53,905 bases of DNA from Hyphomonas sp. 34-62-18 (GTDB taxonomy: Bacteria; Pseudomonadota; Alphaproteobacteria; Caulobacterales; Hyphomonadaceae), in the NCBI RefSeq assembly GCF_002282565.1, contig NZ_NCJT01000026.1, positions 1 to 53,905 of the forward strand, given 5' to 3'. The position numbers were made by a program, and so were the translations under genes. The stretch's first letter is position 1. Every line of letters starts with the position of its first letter. Of the stretch, positions 1 to 11,755 are shown piece after piece. The notes below the pieces were generated by a model. It did no database searches. It was not told where the DNA came from and saw nothing but the letters and a program-made list of their open reading frames with translations.

Positions 1-615
1 GAGCGCGGCCGGGCTCTGGCCTGCGCTCCACTCCACCACGCCGCAGGAGGCCCCGATCTGAACCGGGGTGAGGCCGGCGCCCTCTTCCCCGCGCACTTCG
101 AGGGCGTCGATAGCCGCGGCAAGCTGGGCGGCCTTGCGCCGGCTGTCTTCAAGGCTTGCATGGGCCAGCACGATACCGAACTCATCGCCGCCGAGGCGGC
201 CGACAATGTCTGTCTCCCGGGTGCGGGCAAGGAGAATGTCCGACACTTTCAGCAGCACGCTGTCGCCGGCGGCATGGCCATAGACATCGTTAACCTGCTT
301 GAAGTTGTCGAGATCGATGAAGATCAGGGTCAGCGGCGTCTGGAAGCGGCCGGAAAGGGCGATTTCGCGGCGCACTTCGCGCTCAAAGGCCCGGCGGTTG
401 AAGACCGGGCAGAGAGCGTCATTGTCGGCCAGCAGGGCCGCGTCGGCGAGGCTGGCGCGCAGCTTGTCGGCCTCTTCGCGCAGGGCAATGACCTCTTCGG
501 CCAGCGCCTCGATGGCGGCGCGGGCGCGCAGGTCCAGACGCGACAGATCAACCCCCAGCGCGTCCAGCAGGGCACGCTTTTCGGCATCGGTCAGCGGGGG
601 CAGCTCTGTGGGCAT
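1..615 (-). CDS. Diguanylate cyclase, GGDEF domain (3' end outside window)
   Basis: The gene starts at the ATG at 615 and runs off the left edge, so the C-terminal end is missing. The visible 205 residues hold a short, charged, probably coiled-coil N-terminus (about 1-65) and then a GGDEF domain. The catalytic motif GGDEF is intact at residues 142-146. An RETD motif lies exactly five residues upstream, matching the RxxD inhibitory I-site that binds product. Known family chemistry is condensation of two GTP to cyclic di-GMP. No sensor domain or membrane segment is seen before the catalytic domain, so this is probably a small soluble enzyme. It is divergent from purE with about 130 bp between the starts. 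In stalked alphaproteobacteria c-di-GMP governs the motile/sessile switch, but the specific role here is unknown. Confidence 0.93.
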   Translation of the reverse strand, partial: MPTELPPLTDAEKRALLDALGVDLSRLDLRARAAIEALAEEVIALREEADKLRASLADAALLADNDALCPVFNRRAFEREVRREIALSGRFQTPLTLIFIDLDNFKQVNDVYGHAAGDSVLLKVSDILLARTRETDIVGRLGGDEFGIVLAHASLEDSRRKAAQLAAAIDALEVRGEEGAGLTPVQIGASCGVVEWSAGQSPAAL

Positions 616-748
616 TTGTAAACACTAACCCTGTTCGCGGCAGTTGTAGAGGAGATCTGCATTTGCCGCCGCCGGTTTCCCCTCACAGGACCGGTTGACC
701 GGCGGGCGGGCGCTCTTATGGTGCGCGCTTTCCAGCGGCGAGGCAGGC

Positions 749-1243
749 ATGGACAAGGCGCGCTCTCCGGTCGTGGGCATCATCATGGGCAGCCAGTCCG
801 ACTGGCCAGTGATGCGCGAGGCCGCGAAGATACTCGAAGATATGGGGGTCGCCTTTGAGGCGAAGATCGTCTCGGCGCACCGCACGCCGCACAGGCTGGT
901 CGAGTATGCGACCACTGCGAAGGATCGCGGCCTGAAAGTGATCATCGCGGGCGCAGGCGGCGCCGCCCACCTGCCGGGAATGGCTGCTTCGATGACCCCC
1001 CTGCCCGTGCTGGGCGTGCCGGTTCAGTCAAAAGCGCTGAAAGGTCTCGATAGCCTTCTCTCCATCGTACAGATGCCCAAGGGCATTCCGGTGGGCACAC
1101 TCGCCATTGGCGAGGCGGGCGCGGCGAACGCCGGTATTCTGGCAGCGTCCATCATCGCGCTGGAAGACAAGGCCGTGGCCGCAAAGCTCGACGCCTTCCG
1201 CGCCGCGCAGACGGAAAGCGTGAAAGAGGTTCCCGAGGAATGA
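749..1243 (+). CDS. purE: N5-carboxyaminoimidazole ribonucleotide mutase
   Basis: Class I PurE of 164 residues, normal length. It moves the carboxyl group of N5-CAIR to give CAIR in de novo purine synthesis, in the cytosol. The signature GSQSDWPVM (about residues 14-22), the SAHRTP segment (42-47) and the [12 protein letters not shown] loop are all present. An in-frame start exists upstream at 695, but the protein family begins close to the ATG at 749. The stop overlaps the purK start by four bases (ATGA), so the two are expected to be cotranscribed and translationally coupled; PurK supplies the N5-CAIR used here. Confidence 0.97.
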   Translation: MDKARSPVVGIIMGSQSDWPVMREAAKILEDMGVAFEAKIVSAHRTPHRLVEYATTAKDRGLKVIIAGAGGAAHLPGMAASMTPLPVLGVPVQSKALKGLDSLLSIVQMPKGIPVGTLAIGEAGAANAGILAASIIALEDKAVAAKLDAFRAAQTESVKEVPEE

Positions 1244-2319
1244 GCCCCCTTCGCCCTGGCGCGACGATCGGGATCCTCGGCGGCGGGCAGCTTGGCCGGA
1301 TGATGGCATCGGCCGCCGCCCAGCTCGGTTTCGACGTGCTGATCTATTCGCCTGAAGATGACCCGCCCGCGGGCCGCCTTGCCGCTGGCGCTTTTCAGGC
1401 CGACTGGGATGACACCGAGGCGCTCACCGAATTTGCGGCGGCCTGCGATGTCATTACGCTGGAATTCGAGAATGTGCCGGTGGCGAGCGTCGAAATCATC
1501 GAGCGGGCGGGCAAACGCGTGCTGCCGGGGGCGAAATCGCTGTCAGTGTCGCAGGATCGCCTCACCGAGAAGACCTTCCTCAATGCGCATGGCATCCCAA
1601 CCGCGCCCTTCCGGCAGATTGATGCAGCGGGCGACATTCCGGCGGCACTGGCGGAACTCTGCGGCAAGGGCGTGCTGAAAACGCGCCGCGAAGGCTATGA
1701 CGGCAAGGGCCAAGCCTGGGTTTACAGCGCGGCAGACGCGGAAGACGCCTGGGCGAAGATCGGCGCGGTGCCGGCCATCCTGGAAGCGGCGATAGCCTTC
1801 CAGTGCGAGATTTCCGTGCTCGTGGCGCGCAGCACGGGCGGGACCACGCTCAGCTGGGCCCCGCCGCGCAATGTCCATGAGGATGGCATTCTTGCCCTTT
1901 CCACCGTGCCGTCCGGCCTGCCCAAAGCGGTGGAGGATGAGGCGCGCACAAAGGCGATGCATCTGGCCGAAGCGCTGGGCCATGTGGGCGTGCTGGCGCT
2001 GGAGTTTTTCGTGCTCTCCGATGGCACGCTGCTGGCCAACGAATTTGCCCCGCGCGTGCACAATTCCGGCCACTGGACGCCGGAAGCCTGCCAGACCGGC
2101 CAGTTCGAACAGCATATCCGCGCCGTGGCCGGCTGGCCGCTCGGCGATACACGGCGCCTGTTTGATGCCGAGATGGTCAACCTGATCGGGGGCGCAGGCC
2201 TTGTTGACCCCCAAACGCTCGGAAAGAATGATATTCTGACCCTCTACGGCAAGCGCGAAGCCCGGCCCGGACGCAAGATGGGCCATATCACGCGCCGCCT
2301 TGCCCCGCGAAAGGACTAG
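1240..2319 (+). CDS. purK: N5-carboxyaminoimidazole ribonucleotide synthase
   Basis: PurK, 359 residues, an ATP-grasp enzyme that carboxylates AIR with bicarbonate and ATP to N5-CAIR. The N-terminal nucleotide-binding motif [11 protein letters not shown] lies at residues 11-21. The ATP-grasp segment [12 protein letters not shown] and the late motif [13 protein letters not shown], typical of PurK, are intact. The start codon overlaps the purE stop by four bases. The C-terminus is complete and the next gene starts five bases later, so the creatininase-family gene may be in the same transcript. Confidence 0.97.
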   Translation: MSPLRPGATIGILGGGQLGRMMASAAAQLGFDVLIYSPEDDPPAGRLAAGAFQADWDDTEALTEFAAACDVITLEFENVPVASVEIIERAGKRVLPGAKSLSVSQDRLTEKTFLNAHGIPTAPFRQIDAAGDIPAALAELCGKGVLKTRREGYDGKGQAWVYSAADAEDAWAKIGAVPAILEAAIAFQCEISVLVARSTGGTTLSWAPPRNVHEDGILALSTVPSGLPKAVEDEARTKAMHLAEALGHVGVLALEFFVLSDGTLLANEFAPRVHNSGHWTPEACQTGQFEQHIRAVAGWPLGDTRRLFDAEMVNLIGGAGLVDPQTLGKNDILTLYGKREARPGRKMGHITRRLAPRKD

Positions 2320-2323
2320 TCTC

Positions 2324-3079
2324 ATGCGCCTTCCCGTTTCCACCTGGCCCGACATTGAAGCCTGGCTGAGAAAGTCGAAAACCATCGTCATTCCCATCGG
2401 CTCTTTCGAGCAGCATGGGCCGAACGGTTTCATCGGGACGGATGCTCTGTGCCCGGAAATCATCGCCAACCATGCCGAGAGCCTGGCGCCGGACGATATT
2501 CTGGTGGGGCCGACCTTCAATGTCGGCTGCGCCCAGCATCACCTTGGCTTTACCGGCACGATCACCCTGCGCCCCTCGACCATGATTGCCGCGATGGTGG
2601 ACTGGACCGAAAGCCTGATGCGGCATGGCTTTGAGCGGATCTACTGGCTGAACGGGCATGGCGGCAATATCGCCACCATTGAGGCCGCCTTCGCCGAAAT
2701 TCATGCGCGCCGCAGCTTTGACCCGCGCGGGGAGACGAACCGCCCCGGCCTCAGCCTCAAGCGCCGCGACTGGTGGGACTTCAAGGAAGTGATGGGCGTC
2801 TGCAATGAGCTTTATCCGGTGGGCCATGGCAGCCACGCCACCCCGTCGGAAGTCTCCGTCACCTATTGGGGATATCCCGAGCGCGAACGCAGCAAGACGC
2901 CGATGAGCCCGAAGATCGCCCCCTCCGGCACGATTGGCGACGCCATCCAGTATCGCCGCGACTTCCCCGATGGCCGCATCGGCTCTGACCCCAGCCAGTC
3001 GAGTGTCGAAGATGGCGGGAAGATCGTGGCCGTGGCGGCAAAGTGCGTGCTGGAAGAGGTCGCGCGGTTTTCGGCCTGA
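2324..3079 (+). CDS. Creatininase family amidohydrolase
   Basis: 251-residue member of the creatininase (creatinine amidohydrolase) superfamily, a metal-dependent hydrolase fold that acts on cyclic or linear amides. Metal-ligand motifs are visible: EQHGPNGFIGTD (29-40), HGGN (112-115) with the following Glu at 120, and GHGSHATPSE later. The ATG at 2324 places the protein right at the usual N-terminus of the family; upstream codons overlap purK. Creatininase itself is one possibility, but the family also includes FAPy deformylase and mycofactocin MftE, so the substrate cannot be named. It follows purK by a four-base gap, which makes a link to purine or pyrimidine breakdown products possible but unproven. 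Confidence 0.85.
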   Translation: MRLPVSTWPDIEAWLRKSKTIVIPIGSFEQHGPNGFIGTDALCPEIIANHAESLAPDDILVGPTFNVGCAQHHLGFTGTITLRPSTMIAAMVDWTESLMRHGFERIYWLNGHGGNIATIEAAFAEIHARRSFDPRGETNRPGLSLKRRDWWDFKEVMGVCNELYPVGHGSHATPSEVSVTYWGYPERERSKTPMSPKIAPSGTIGDAIQYRRDFPDGRIGSDPSQSSVEDGGKIVAVAAKCVLEEVARFSA

Positions 3080-3177
3080 CCCGTCTGACATGAAACGCCC
3101 GTAATATCTGACAGCTGCGCCTTTAACCTTGCACCGACGCCCGCTATCACGGGGGCAAGCTGAAGCGCGGGACATTC

Positions 3178-3843
3178 ATGCTGGACGTCAGATCGCTCGA
3201 AAAAGCCTATGGAACCAAGCAGGCCGTGCGCGGCATCTCCTTTGCCGTGGAAAAGGGCACTGTGCTGGGCTTTCTCGGTCCCAATGGTGCGGGCAAATCG
3301 ACTACGATGCGGATGATTGCCGGCGTGCTGGAGCCCGATGTCGGCGATGTGCTGATCGACGGAAAATCCATCATTTCCGAGCGCCGCGCCGCGCAGGCCG
3401 CCCTTGGCTACCTGCCCGAAGGCGCGCCCCTTTATAACGACATGACGCCCCCGGAGTTTCTGGCTTTCCTCGCCAGCGCCCGGCAGATTCCGAAAGCGCA
3501 GCGCAAGGACGCCATCGAGCGCACGATTGCCGACGCGCGGATTTCCGGCGTGCTGGGCCAGCGCATCGGCGCCCTCTCCAAAGGCTATCGCCGCCGCGTC
3601 GGCCTTGCCGGGGCGATCCTGCACGACCCGCCCGTGCTGGTGCTGGACGAGCCGACAGACGGGCTCGACCCCAATCAGAAACGCGCCGTGCGCGCGCTGA
3701 TCCCGAGGGCCTTGCCCGGCGCAGCGATGACGGCACGCTGGAGAGCGCCTTTGCCCGCCTCACCGATCAGGTGGAGGAGGAAACGCTGTGATCAGCGCCG
3801 TCCGCCAACAGATGAGCGGGTTTACCGCGACCTACCGGCGTGA
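3178..3843 (+). CDS. GldA-like ABC transporter ATPase, disrupted by internal deletion and frameshift
   Basis: The first 175 residues are a normal ABC ATPase: Walker A GPNGAGKS (34-41), signature LSKGY (133-137), Walker B VLVLDEP (153-159) and D-loop GLDP. After ALI (near base 3702) the reading frame leaves the family and runs on to a stop at 3843, well inside the next gene. In another frame, bases 3702-3791 encode a plausible native tail (GTLESAFARLT, then TDQVEEETL) whose TGA at 3789-3791 overlaps the GTG of the permease gene by four bases. Roughly 100 residues are therefore missing relative to the usual length of about 300, including the H-loop histidine (STHILEE region). As it stands the product should lack ATPase function. 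It could be real gene decay or a sequence or assembly error. It is the first gene of a four-gene transporter operon. Confidence 0.85.
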   Translation: MLDVRSLEKAYGTKQAVRGISFAVEKGTVLGFLGPNGAGKSTTMRMIAGVLEPDVGDVLIDGKSIISERRAAQAALGYLPEGAPLYNDMTPPEFLAFLASARQIPKAQRKDAIERTIADARISGVLGQRIGALSKGYRRRVGLAGAILHDPPVLVLDEPTDGLDPNQKRAVRALIPRALPGAAMTARWRAPLPASPIRWRRKRCDQRRPPTDERVYRDLPA

Positions 3844-4546
3844 ACTCGGCGCCTATTTCGCCACGCCCATGGCCTATGTGTTTCTCGCTGTCTTCCTTCT
3901 GGCACTCGGCCTCTTTACCTGGGAAGCCGCGCGTTTTTTCGATTCCGGCGTGGCGGACCTTCAGCCCTTCTTTGCCTGGCACCCCTGGCTTTACATGATC
4001 TTCCTGCCCGCCCTTGCCATGCGCCTCTGGGCGGATGAGCGCGCGGCGGGGACGGATGAACTGCTTCTCTCCCTGCCGCTCGGCCTGCCGGGGCTGGTGC
4101 TGGGGAAACTCTGCGCCGCCTGGACAGTGGCGGGCACGGGGCTTCTGCTGACCCTGCCGATGTGGATCTCGGTGAACTATCTCGGCAATCCGGACAACGC
4201 GGCGATCGCGCTAACCTATTTCGTCAGCTTCCTGATGGCTGGGGCGTATCTTTCCATCGGCGCGGCGGTGTCTGCGCTAACGGGCAGCCAGGTGACCGCG
4301 TTCGTGATTTCCGTCGTCGTTGCTTTCATCTTTACGGCGGCGGGCTGGCCGCTGGTGCTGTCGACCGTGCAGACCCTCTTTGGCACCGGCTTTGCCGATC
4401 TCATCGCGCGCTTCTCTTTCATCACCCAGTTTGAAAGCGCCCAGCGCGGCGTGCTGGAGCTGCGCGTGGTGGCCTACTTCCTCGGCTTTACTGCCACATT
4501 TGCCTTTCTGAACGGCCTCTGGGCATCGCGCCGGAGGCTTGGCTAG
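3788..4546 (+). CDS. ABC-2 type permease, GldF-like
   Basis: 252-residue integral membrane protein with about six hydrophobic segments. It starts with a cytoplasmic stretch containing YRRELGAYFATPMAYVF, characteristic of GldF-type permeases (gliding-motility ABC permease family, ABC-2). The GTG start at 3788 overlaps the restored stop of the ATPase gene by four bases, which argues that this start is right. The motif LAMRLWADERAAGTDELLLSLP is the conserved loop of the family. It probably forms the membrane channel with the GldG-like protein encoded next. The substrate is unknown; in non-gliding proteobacteria this operon has no assigned role. Confidence 0.88.
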   Translation: MISAVRQQMSGFTATYRRELGAYFATPMAYVFLAVFLLALGLFTWEAARFFDSGVADLQPFFAWHPWLYMIFLPALAMRLWADERAAGTDELLLSLPLGLPGLVLGKLCAAWTVAGTGLLLTLPMWISVNYLGNPDNAAIALTYFVSFLMAGAYLSIGAAVSALTGSQVTAFVISVVVAFIFTAAGWPLVLSTVQTLFGTGFADLIARFSFITQFESAQRGVLELRVVAYFLGFTATFAFLNGLWASRRRLG

Positions 4547-4548
4547 GC

Positions 4549-6444
4549 ATGCAGGCGCGGCGCTATATTCTGGTCATGACGCTGCTGGCAGGCGTGATCC
4601 TGCTCGCGGGAAATATTGCCGCGCAGAAACTCCTGGCGGGCGCGCGCCTCGATTTCACCGAAGGCAAGCTTTACACCCTGTCAGACGCCACGCGAGTAAC
4701 GCTGAAAGACCTCGCCGAGCCGGTGGAGCTGACTTACGTCTATTCCCGCCGCGTGGGGCAGGACTATCCAGCCATTCAGGCCCATGCCGCGCGCGTGCGA
4801 GAACTTCTGGCAACCTACGCTGCTGAATCGGGCGGCAATGTCCGCGTGCGGGAGATTGACCCCAAACCCTTCTCCGAGGCCGAGGACGAAGCCCTCGCCG
4901 CCGGTATCAGCGCCATTCCTGCTTCAGGCAGCGACCCGCTCTATTTCGGCATCATCGGGCGCAACACGATTGACGATCTGCGCCTCATCCCCTTCCTGGC
5001 GCCCGAGCGCGAGACGACGCTGGAATATGACCTTACCCGGATGATCGCGCGGCTGGACAATCCCGAACCGCCCAAGGTCGGCATTCTGAGTTCCCTGCCC
5101 GGCATGCGCGCCCTGGACGCCGAAAGCGGCTATACCGTGCTGCAGGATATCGGGCGCAGTTTCACAGTGGAGCAGATCCCCGAGGATTTCCATTCGCTGC
5201 CGGAGATGGATGTTCTGCTGGTGGCCCATCCAGGCCCGCTGACAGCGCGGCAGGAATGGTTGATCGATCAGTTCATCCTGCGCCAAGGGCGGGCCATCTT
5301 CGTGATCGACCCGGCAGCCAAGACGGCGCTTTCCGGCGCGATGTTTTCGGCAACCGGCTCGCTTGCCCGCTCAAGCCTCGGGCGGCTGGGCGAAGCGTGG
5401 GGCGTGACCCTGGCGCCGCAGGCCGTCGCCGACGCGGCCAACGCGCTGACCGTGCCGGTGGACGCAGGCAATGGCCGGGTGGAAGAAGTGGCCCATCCCC
5501 TGTTCGTGGGCGTGCCCGCCGAAACCATGAGCCGGGAAGATCCAATCACGGCAGACCTGATGCGCGTCATTAATTTCGGCGCCCCGGGCGCGCTGATTGC
5601 CGGCGATCTGCCAGCAGGGGAATCGTTTGCGCCGCTGATCACCACGGGGCCGAGCCCCTCCTATATCGACCCGGCGAGCGCGGCGCGGGATATGGGCGCG
5701 GCCGAAGTGCTGCAAAGCTATATGACGGAAGGGGCGCCGCTGGTGATTGCCGCGCGTCTTTCCGGCAGCCTCTCCACCGCCTTCCCCGGCGGCGCGCCGC
5801 CGATGGACGAACCGGCGGGCGAGGCCGACGCGGAAGCGGCCCGCGCCGAAGCGGCGCAACTGCCCCCGCACATAGATGCCAGCGAGACACCCGCCGAGAT
5901 CGTGGTGATCGCTGACGCTGATTTCCTTGCCGATGATTTCTATGTTGTGCCCGGCAGCGGCATGGTGGTGGCCGACAATGGCGCGCTGCTGCTGAACGCG
6001 CTCGACGCGCTGGCCGGGCGGGGCGAGCTTTCGAGACTGCGCTCCCGCGCGGCCAGCCTGCGGCCGATGGTGCGCATCGAGGAGATGCGCGACGCCGCTG
6101 AAGCCGAATATTTCCGGGAACAGTCCACTCTGGAATCCCGCCTCTCCACGGCGCAGGCCCGCCTTGCAGAACTTCAATCCGTCGCATCCGGCGAAGGCTT
6201 TTTCGCGGGCGACCCGGAAGCGGAACTCAGCGAGGACGAACGCCGCGAACTGGCCACCCTGCGCGAAGACATCCTCTCCATCCGCGCCAGCCTGCGCGAC
6301 ATTGAGCGCGACTATCGCCGCGATATCGATCAGCTGGAATCCACCCTCAAAGCCATCAATATCTGGGGCGGGCCATTGCTGGTCACGCTGGCAGGGTTCC
6401 TTGTCTGGCGCCGGCAAACCAAACGGCGGAGGGGGAAAGCATGA
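4549..6444 (+). CDS. GldG-like ABC transporter auxiliary protein
   Basis: 631 residues. One membrane segment lies at the N-terminus (about 7-25), followed by a long extracytoplasmic domain of the GldG/ABC-type uncharacterised family (TLSDATRVTLKDL early on), and a final membrane anchor near residues 605-625 with a basic tail. Just before that anchor a long charged region (about 520-605, rich in E, R, L) is predicted as coiled coil. A stretch around 420-445 rich in Ala, Glu and Pro looks like a flexible linker. The gene lies two bases after the permease stop and overlaps the DUF4340 gene by four bases, so all belong to one operon. Family knowledge: GldF/GldG form the membrane part of an ABC complex; the cargo outside Bacteroidetes is not known. 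Confidence 0.85.
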   Translation: MQARRYILVMTLLAGVILLAGNIAAQKLLAGARLDFTEGKLYTLSDATRVTLKDLAEPVELTYVYSRRVGQDYPAIQAHAARVRELLATYAAESGGNVRVREIDPKPFSEAEDEALAAGISAIPASGSDPLYFGIIGRNTIDDLRLIPFLAPERETTLEYDLTRMIARLDNPEPPKVGILSSLPGMRALDAESGYTVLQDIGRSFTVEQIPEDFHSLPEMDVLLVAHPGPLTARQEWLIDQFILRQGRAIFVIDPAAKTALSGAMFSATGSLARSSLGRLGEAWGVTLAPQAVADAANALTVPVDAGNGRVEEVAHPLFVGVPAETMSREDPITADLMRVINFGAPGALIAGDLPAGESFAPLITTGPSPSYIDPASAARDMGAAEVLQSYMTEGAPLVIAARLSGSLSTAFPGGAPPMDEPAGEADAEAARAEAAQLPPHIDASETPAEIVVIADADFLADDFYVVPGSGMVVADNGALLLNALDALAGRGELSRLRSRAASLRPMVRIEEMRDAAEAEYFREQSTLESRLSTAQARLAELQSVASGEGFFAGDPEAELSEDERRELATLREDILSIRASLRDIERDYRRDIDQLESTLKAINIWGGPLLVTLAGFLVWRRQTKRRRGKA

Positions 6445-7481
6445 CCGCCCTGCGCAATCAGCAGCGCACTTTCCGGGTGCGGATCATGGCCGCCATGGCA
6501 GGCGGGCTGGTTCTCGCGGCGATCGCAAGCCAGTTTATCGGCGCCGCGCCGCCCCCACGCAGTGATCTGCAGGGAGCACCTGTGCTGCCTGGCTTTGCCG
6601 AGGTGCGGGCGCAGGCGAGCGAAATCCGAGTGACCCTGGCGGATGAAACCTACACCCTTTTTGCCACACCAAGTGGCTGGCGCCTTTCTGGGACGGATGG
6701 CTATCCGATCCGGGTAGACCGGTTGAGCGAGCTGGCCGATGGGCTGGAAACGTTGACATGGGATGCTCCGCGTACGCGCGATCCGGGCAAGATGAATGCC
6801 ATCGGGCTTGGCGATCCGCGCGAGGGCGGCAACGGCGCGCTGGTGGAAGTCATCGGGCCAGGCGGCGAGGTGGAAGCGTCTCTGGTCACCGGCCGGAAGG
6901 ACGAGCATATCTATGTGCGCCGCCCTGGCGAGATGCAGGCCTACCGCGTGACAGGCAGCCTGCCGCCGCTCTATTCGGCCGAGGCATGGCTCGATCTCGA
7001 CATTATCGACATCAATGCCGATGCGGTTTCTGCCGTGCGCCTGACCGATGCGACCGGCGCCTCGCTCTATCTGGAGCGCGCCATCGGATCGAGCGACCGC
7101 GCCTTTGTACCTGCTCCGCCCTATCAGGAGTATCAGCTGGTCAACCGGCTGGTGACGACTGGACCGGCGCTGGCGCTGACGCGGCTGCAGCCGCTGGGCG
7201 TGCGCCCGGCAAGTACGCTCAGGACACGGCCTGTGGGCACACACATCACACAGACCCATGACGGGCTGGAAGTGGAAGTGCGGCCCTATCAAGAGGCGGA
7301 GGGTTTCTACATTACCTTGCGCGCGATAGAGGCCGGCGAAGGGGCCCATCGCGGCGCCGCGATCAATGAGCGCGCCAATGGCTGGGCGTTCCAGATTTCG
7401 CAGATCGACTGGATGGATTTCACCCCGTCAGTGGCGTCCATCGCGCAGCCGCCAGGCAGCGCTGGGCTGGACACTGACTGA
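6441..7481 (+). CDS. DUF4340 domain-containing membrane-anchored protein
   Basis: 346 residues with one N-terminal membrane segment (about 14-31) and a large extracytoplasmic beta-rich region that fits DUF4340. This family typically sits directly after gldG-like genes, as here, where the ATG overlaps the previous stop by four bases (ATGA). Segments such as TYTLFATPSGWRLSGTDGYPI and IYVRRPGEMQAYRV have the appearance of the repeated YcfA-like beta units of this family. No enzymatic motif is seen. It is most likely an extracytoplasmic partner of the ABC complex. The stop abuts the convergent DUF1223 gene without any spacer. Confidence 0.82.
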   Translation: MTALRNQQRTFRVRIMAAMAGGLVLAAIASQFIGAAPPPRSDLQGAPVLPGFAEVRAQASEIRVTLADETYTLFATPSGWRLSGTDGYPIRVDRLSELADGLETLTWDAPRTRDPGKMNAIGLGDPREGGNGALVEVIGPGGEVEASLVTGRKDEHIYVRRPGEMQAYRVTGSLPPLYSAEAWLDLDIIDINADAVSAVRLTDATGASLYLERAIGSSDRAFVPAPPYQEYQLVNRLVTTGPALALTRLQPLGVRPASTLRTRPVGTHITQTHDGLEVEVRPYQEAEGFYITLRAIEAGEGAHRGAAINERANGWAFQISQIDWMDFTPSVASIAQPPGSAGLDTD

Positions 7482-8132
7482 TCAGCGCACGTCCATAACG
7501 GCGAGGACGGGGCCGAAGCCGGCTTCCTGAACAATCAGCATGCAGCCAGACTCGCAGGCAGGAAGTTCGATATCCGCGCGCCCGCCAAGCCAGGGACCGA
7601 TCTGCCGCGCAGACGTCACCGGGTTTGGCATCTTGGTCTGGTTGTCCTCATCCTTGAGATAGGTGACCCACCAGAGGTCTGTGAGGCTGCCGGTTTCGCC
7701 CTTCAGGGACACATTGCCATTCTTGCTGACGAGACGAATCCCAGAATCGGGTTGCGCCTGGGCTTCGCTGAAGGCCGCGCCAACCTTGCTGGCCTTGTTG
7801 CCAGGCGCCTGTTTCACGCCGTTGAACACCGCCTGCGGCGTATAGGGCCCGCGAAGGGAGAAACGCTCGACATAGCCGCGCTGACGGTCTTTCGACTCCG
7901 GCAGGGCCATCTTTTCCTTGGAGCCGAGATAGTCCCAGTAATCAACTGGCCAGGTCAGCACCCGCACATCGTCCCGCTGCGCCTCCAGCTCGTCCATCGC
8001 CTTGTAGGCAGCCGGGCAGGACCGGCAGTTCTTGGAGGCAAAAAGCTCCACCAGAACCGGGCCATCGGCATGGGCCAGCGGCGCTGCAACTGCAGCGGCA
8101 AAGACGGAAAACAGGACAGCCAGTCGCTTCAT
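7482..8132 (-). CDS. DUF1223 secreted thioredoxin-like protein
   Basis: 216 residues, with a Sec signal peptide ending in AHA (about residue 22) and then a thioredoxin-like segment VELFASKNCRSCP with a CxxC pair at 36 and 39. This is DUF1223. The ATG at 8132 is preferred; an in-frame GTG one codon earlier is possible. In many alphaproteobacteria DUF1223 follows acnA, as it does here on the same strand about 100 bp downstream. A strong terminator lies between them, so it is probably transcribed separately. The CxxC suggests a periplasmic thiol role, perhaps linked to the nearby cytochrome c maturation genes, but that is inference. Confidence 0.88.
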   Translation of the reverse strand: MKRLAVLFSVFAAAVAAPLAHADGPVLVELFASKNCRSCPAAYKAMDELEAQRDDVRVLTWPVDYWDYLGSKEKMALPESKDRQRGYVERFSLRGPYTPQAVFNGVKQAPGNKASKVGAAFSEAQAQPDSGIRLVSKNGNVSLKGETGSLTDLWWVTYLKDEDNQTKMPNPVTSARQIGPWLGGRADIELPACESGCMLIVQEAGFGPVLAVMDVR

Positions 8133-8193
8133 CACAAGCCGCTTATATGCCCTGAAGAAATTTGCCGACAGTCACAGCCGCGTGAGAGGCTGC

Positions 8194-8228
8194 AAAAACC
8201 CCGCCGCAGGCGCTCTGCGGCGGGGTTT
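8194..8228 (-). terminator. Intrinsic terminator of acnA
   Basis: A perfect 14-bp inverted repeat (8196-8209 and 8215-8228; AAACCCCGCCGCAG and its complement) with a five-base loop. Read on the minus strand the second arm runs into five T residues (complement of 8194-8198). It lies just after the acnA stop and upstream of the DUF1223 start. Confidence 0.88.
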
Positions 8229-8236
8229 GCAAAGCC

Positions 8237-11002
<2,766 letters not shown>

Positions 11003-11173
11003 GTCCGACCCTTGCCTCCTGGTAAAGGGCCTCACGGCTGGAGGCCCGCTTTCGTCGCTGCGGCCCTCATATAGGCCCTGCCCTTCCGGCGCAATTGGGA
11101 CAAAGGGTCAATGCGTTAATAGCGGCGCAAGGCCCCGTTTGCAGGCGGAAGCGAACAGGCTAAGCCTGCGCCG

Positions 11174-11755
11174 GTGACAATTTCGACCGCGCCCCTGATC
11201 CATGCCACCGGCCTTGCCATCATGCGGGGCGAGCGGGTGCTGTTCCGCGGGGTTGGCCTGACACTGTCCCCCAGTGACGCCATCGTTCTGCGCGGTGCCA
11301 ATGGGGCGGGCAAGACGACGCTGCTGCGGATGCTGGCGGGGCTGACCCGGCCGGAGGCGGGGGAGCTGGCGCGGGCAGCGCCGCATCACTGGATCGGCCA
11401 CAAGGAAGGCATCAAGCCGCAGGAAACGCCGCGCAGCCATCTGGCGCTCTGGGCGCAGGCCTGGGGATCGACAGCGGATATCCCTGAAATCCTTGAGAAA
11501 ATGGCGCTGACGCGGGCCGCGGATGTGCCCGGGCGCTATCTTTCCGCCGGACAGCGGCGGCGCACGGCGTTTGGCCGGCTGCTGTTGGAGCACCGGCCTA
11601 TCTGGCTGCTGGACGAGCCCTATACCGCGCTCGACGCGGGCGGCAGGGCGATGCTCGACGGTTTCATTTCGTCTCATCTCGTTGCAAACGGCGCCTTAAT
11701 CACCTCAATGCATGACGCTGCTGGCTTCCCGGTAACGCATGAGGTGACGCTTTGA
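11174..11755 (+). CDS. ccmA: Heme ABC exporter ATP-binding protein CcmA
   Basis: 193-residue ABC ATPase, the usual short length of CcmA. Walker A GANGAGKT (41-48), signature LSAGQRRR and Walker B WLLDEP are present. With CcmB and CcmC it forms the complex that releases holo-CcmE during cytochrome c maturation (system I). The start is a GTG at 11174. The TGA stop overlaps the TTG start of ccmB by four bases, so translation is coupled. First gene of the ccmABCDG operon; its promoter must lie in the 170-bp gap shared with acnA. Confidence 0.94.
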   Translation: MTISTAPLIHATGLAIMRGERVLFRGVGLTLSPSDAIVLRGANGAGKTTLLRMLAGLTRPEAGELARAAPHHWIGHKEGIKPQETPRSHLALWAQAWGSTADIPEILEKMALTRAADVPGRYLSAGQRRRTAFGRLLLEHRPIWLLDEPYTALDAGGRAMLDGFISSHLVANGALITSMHDAAGFPVTHEVTL

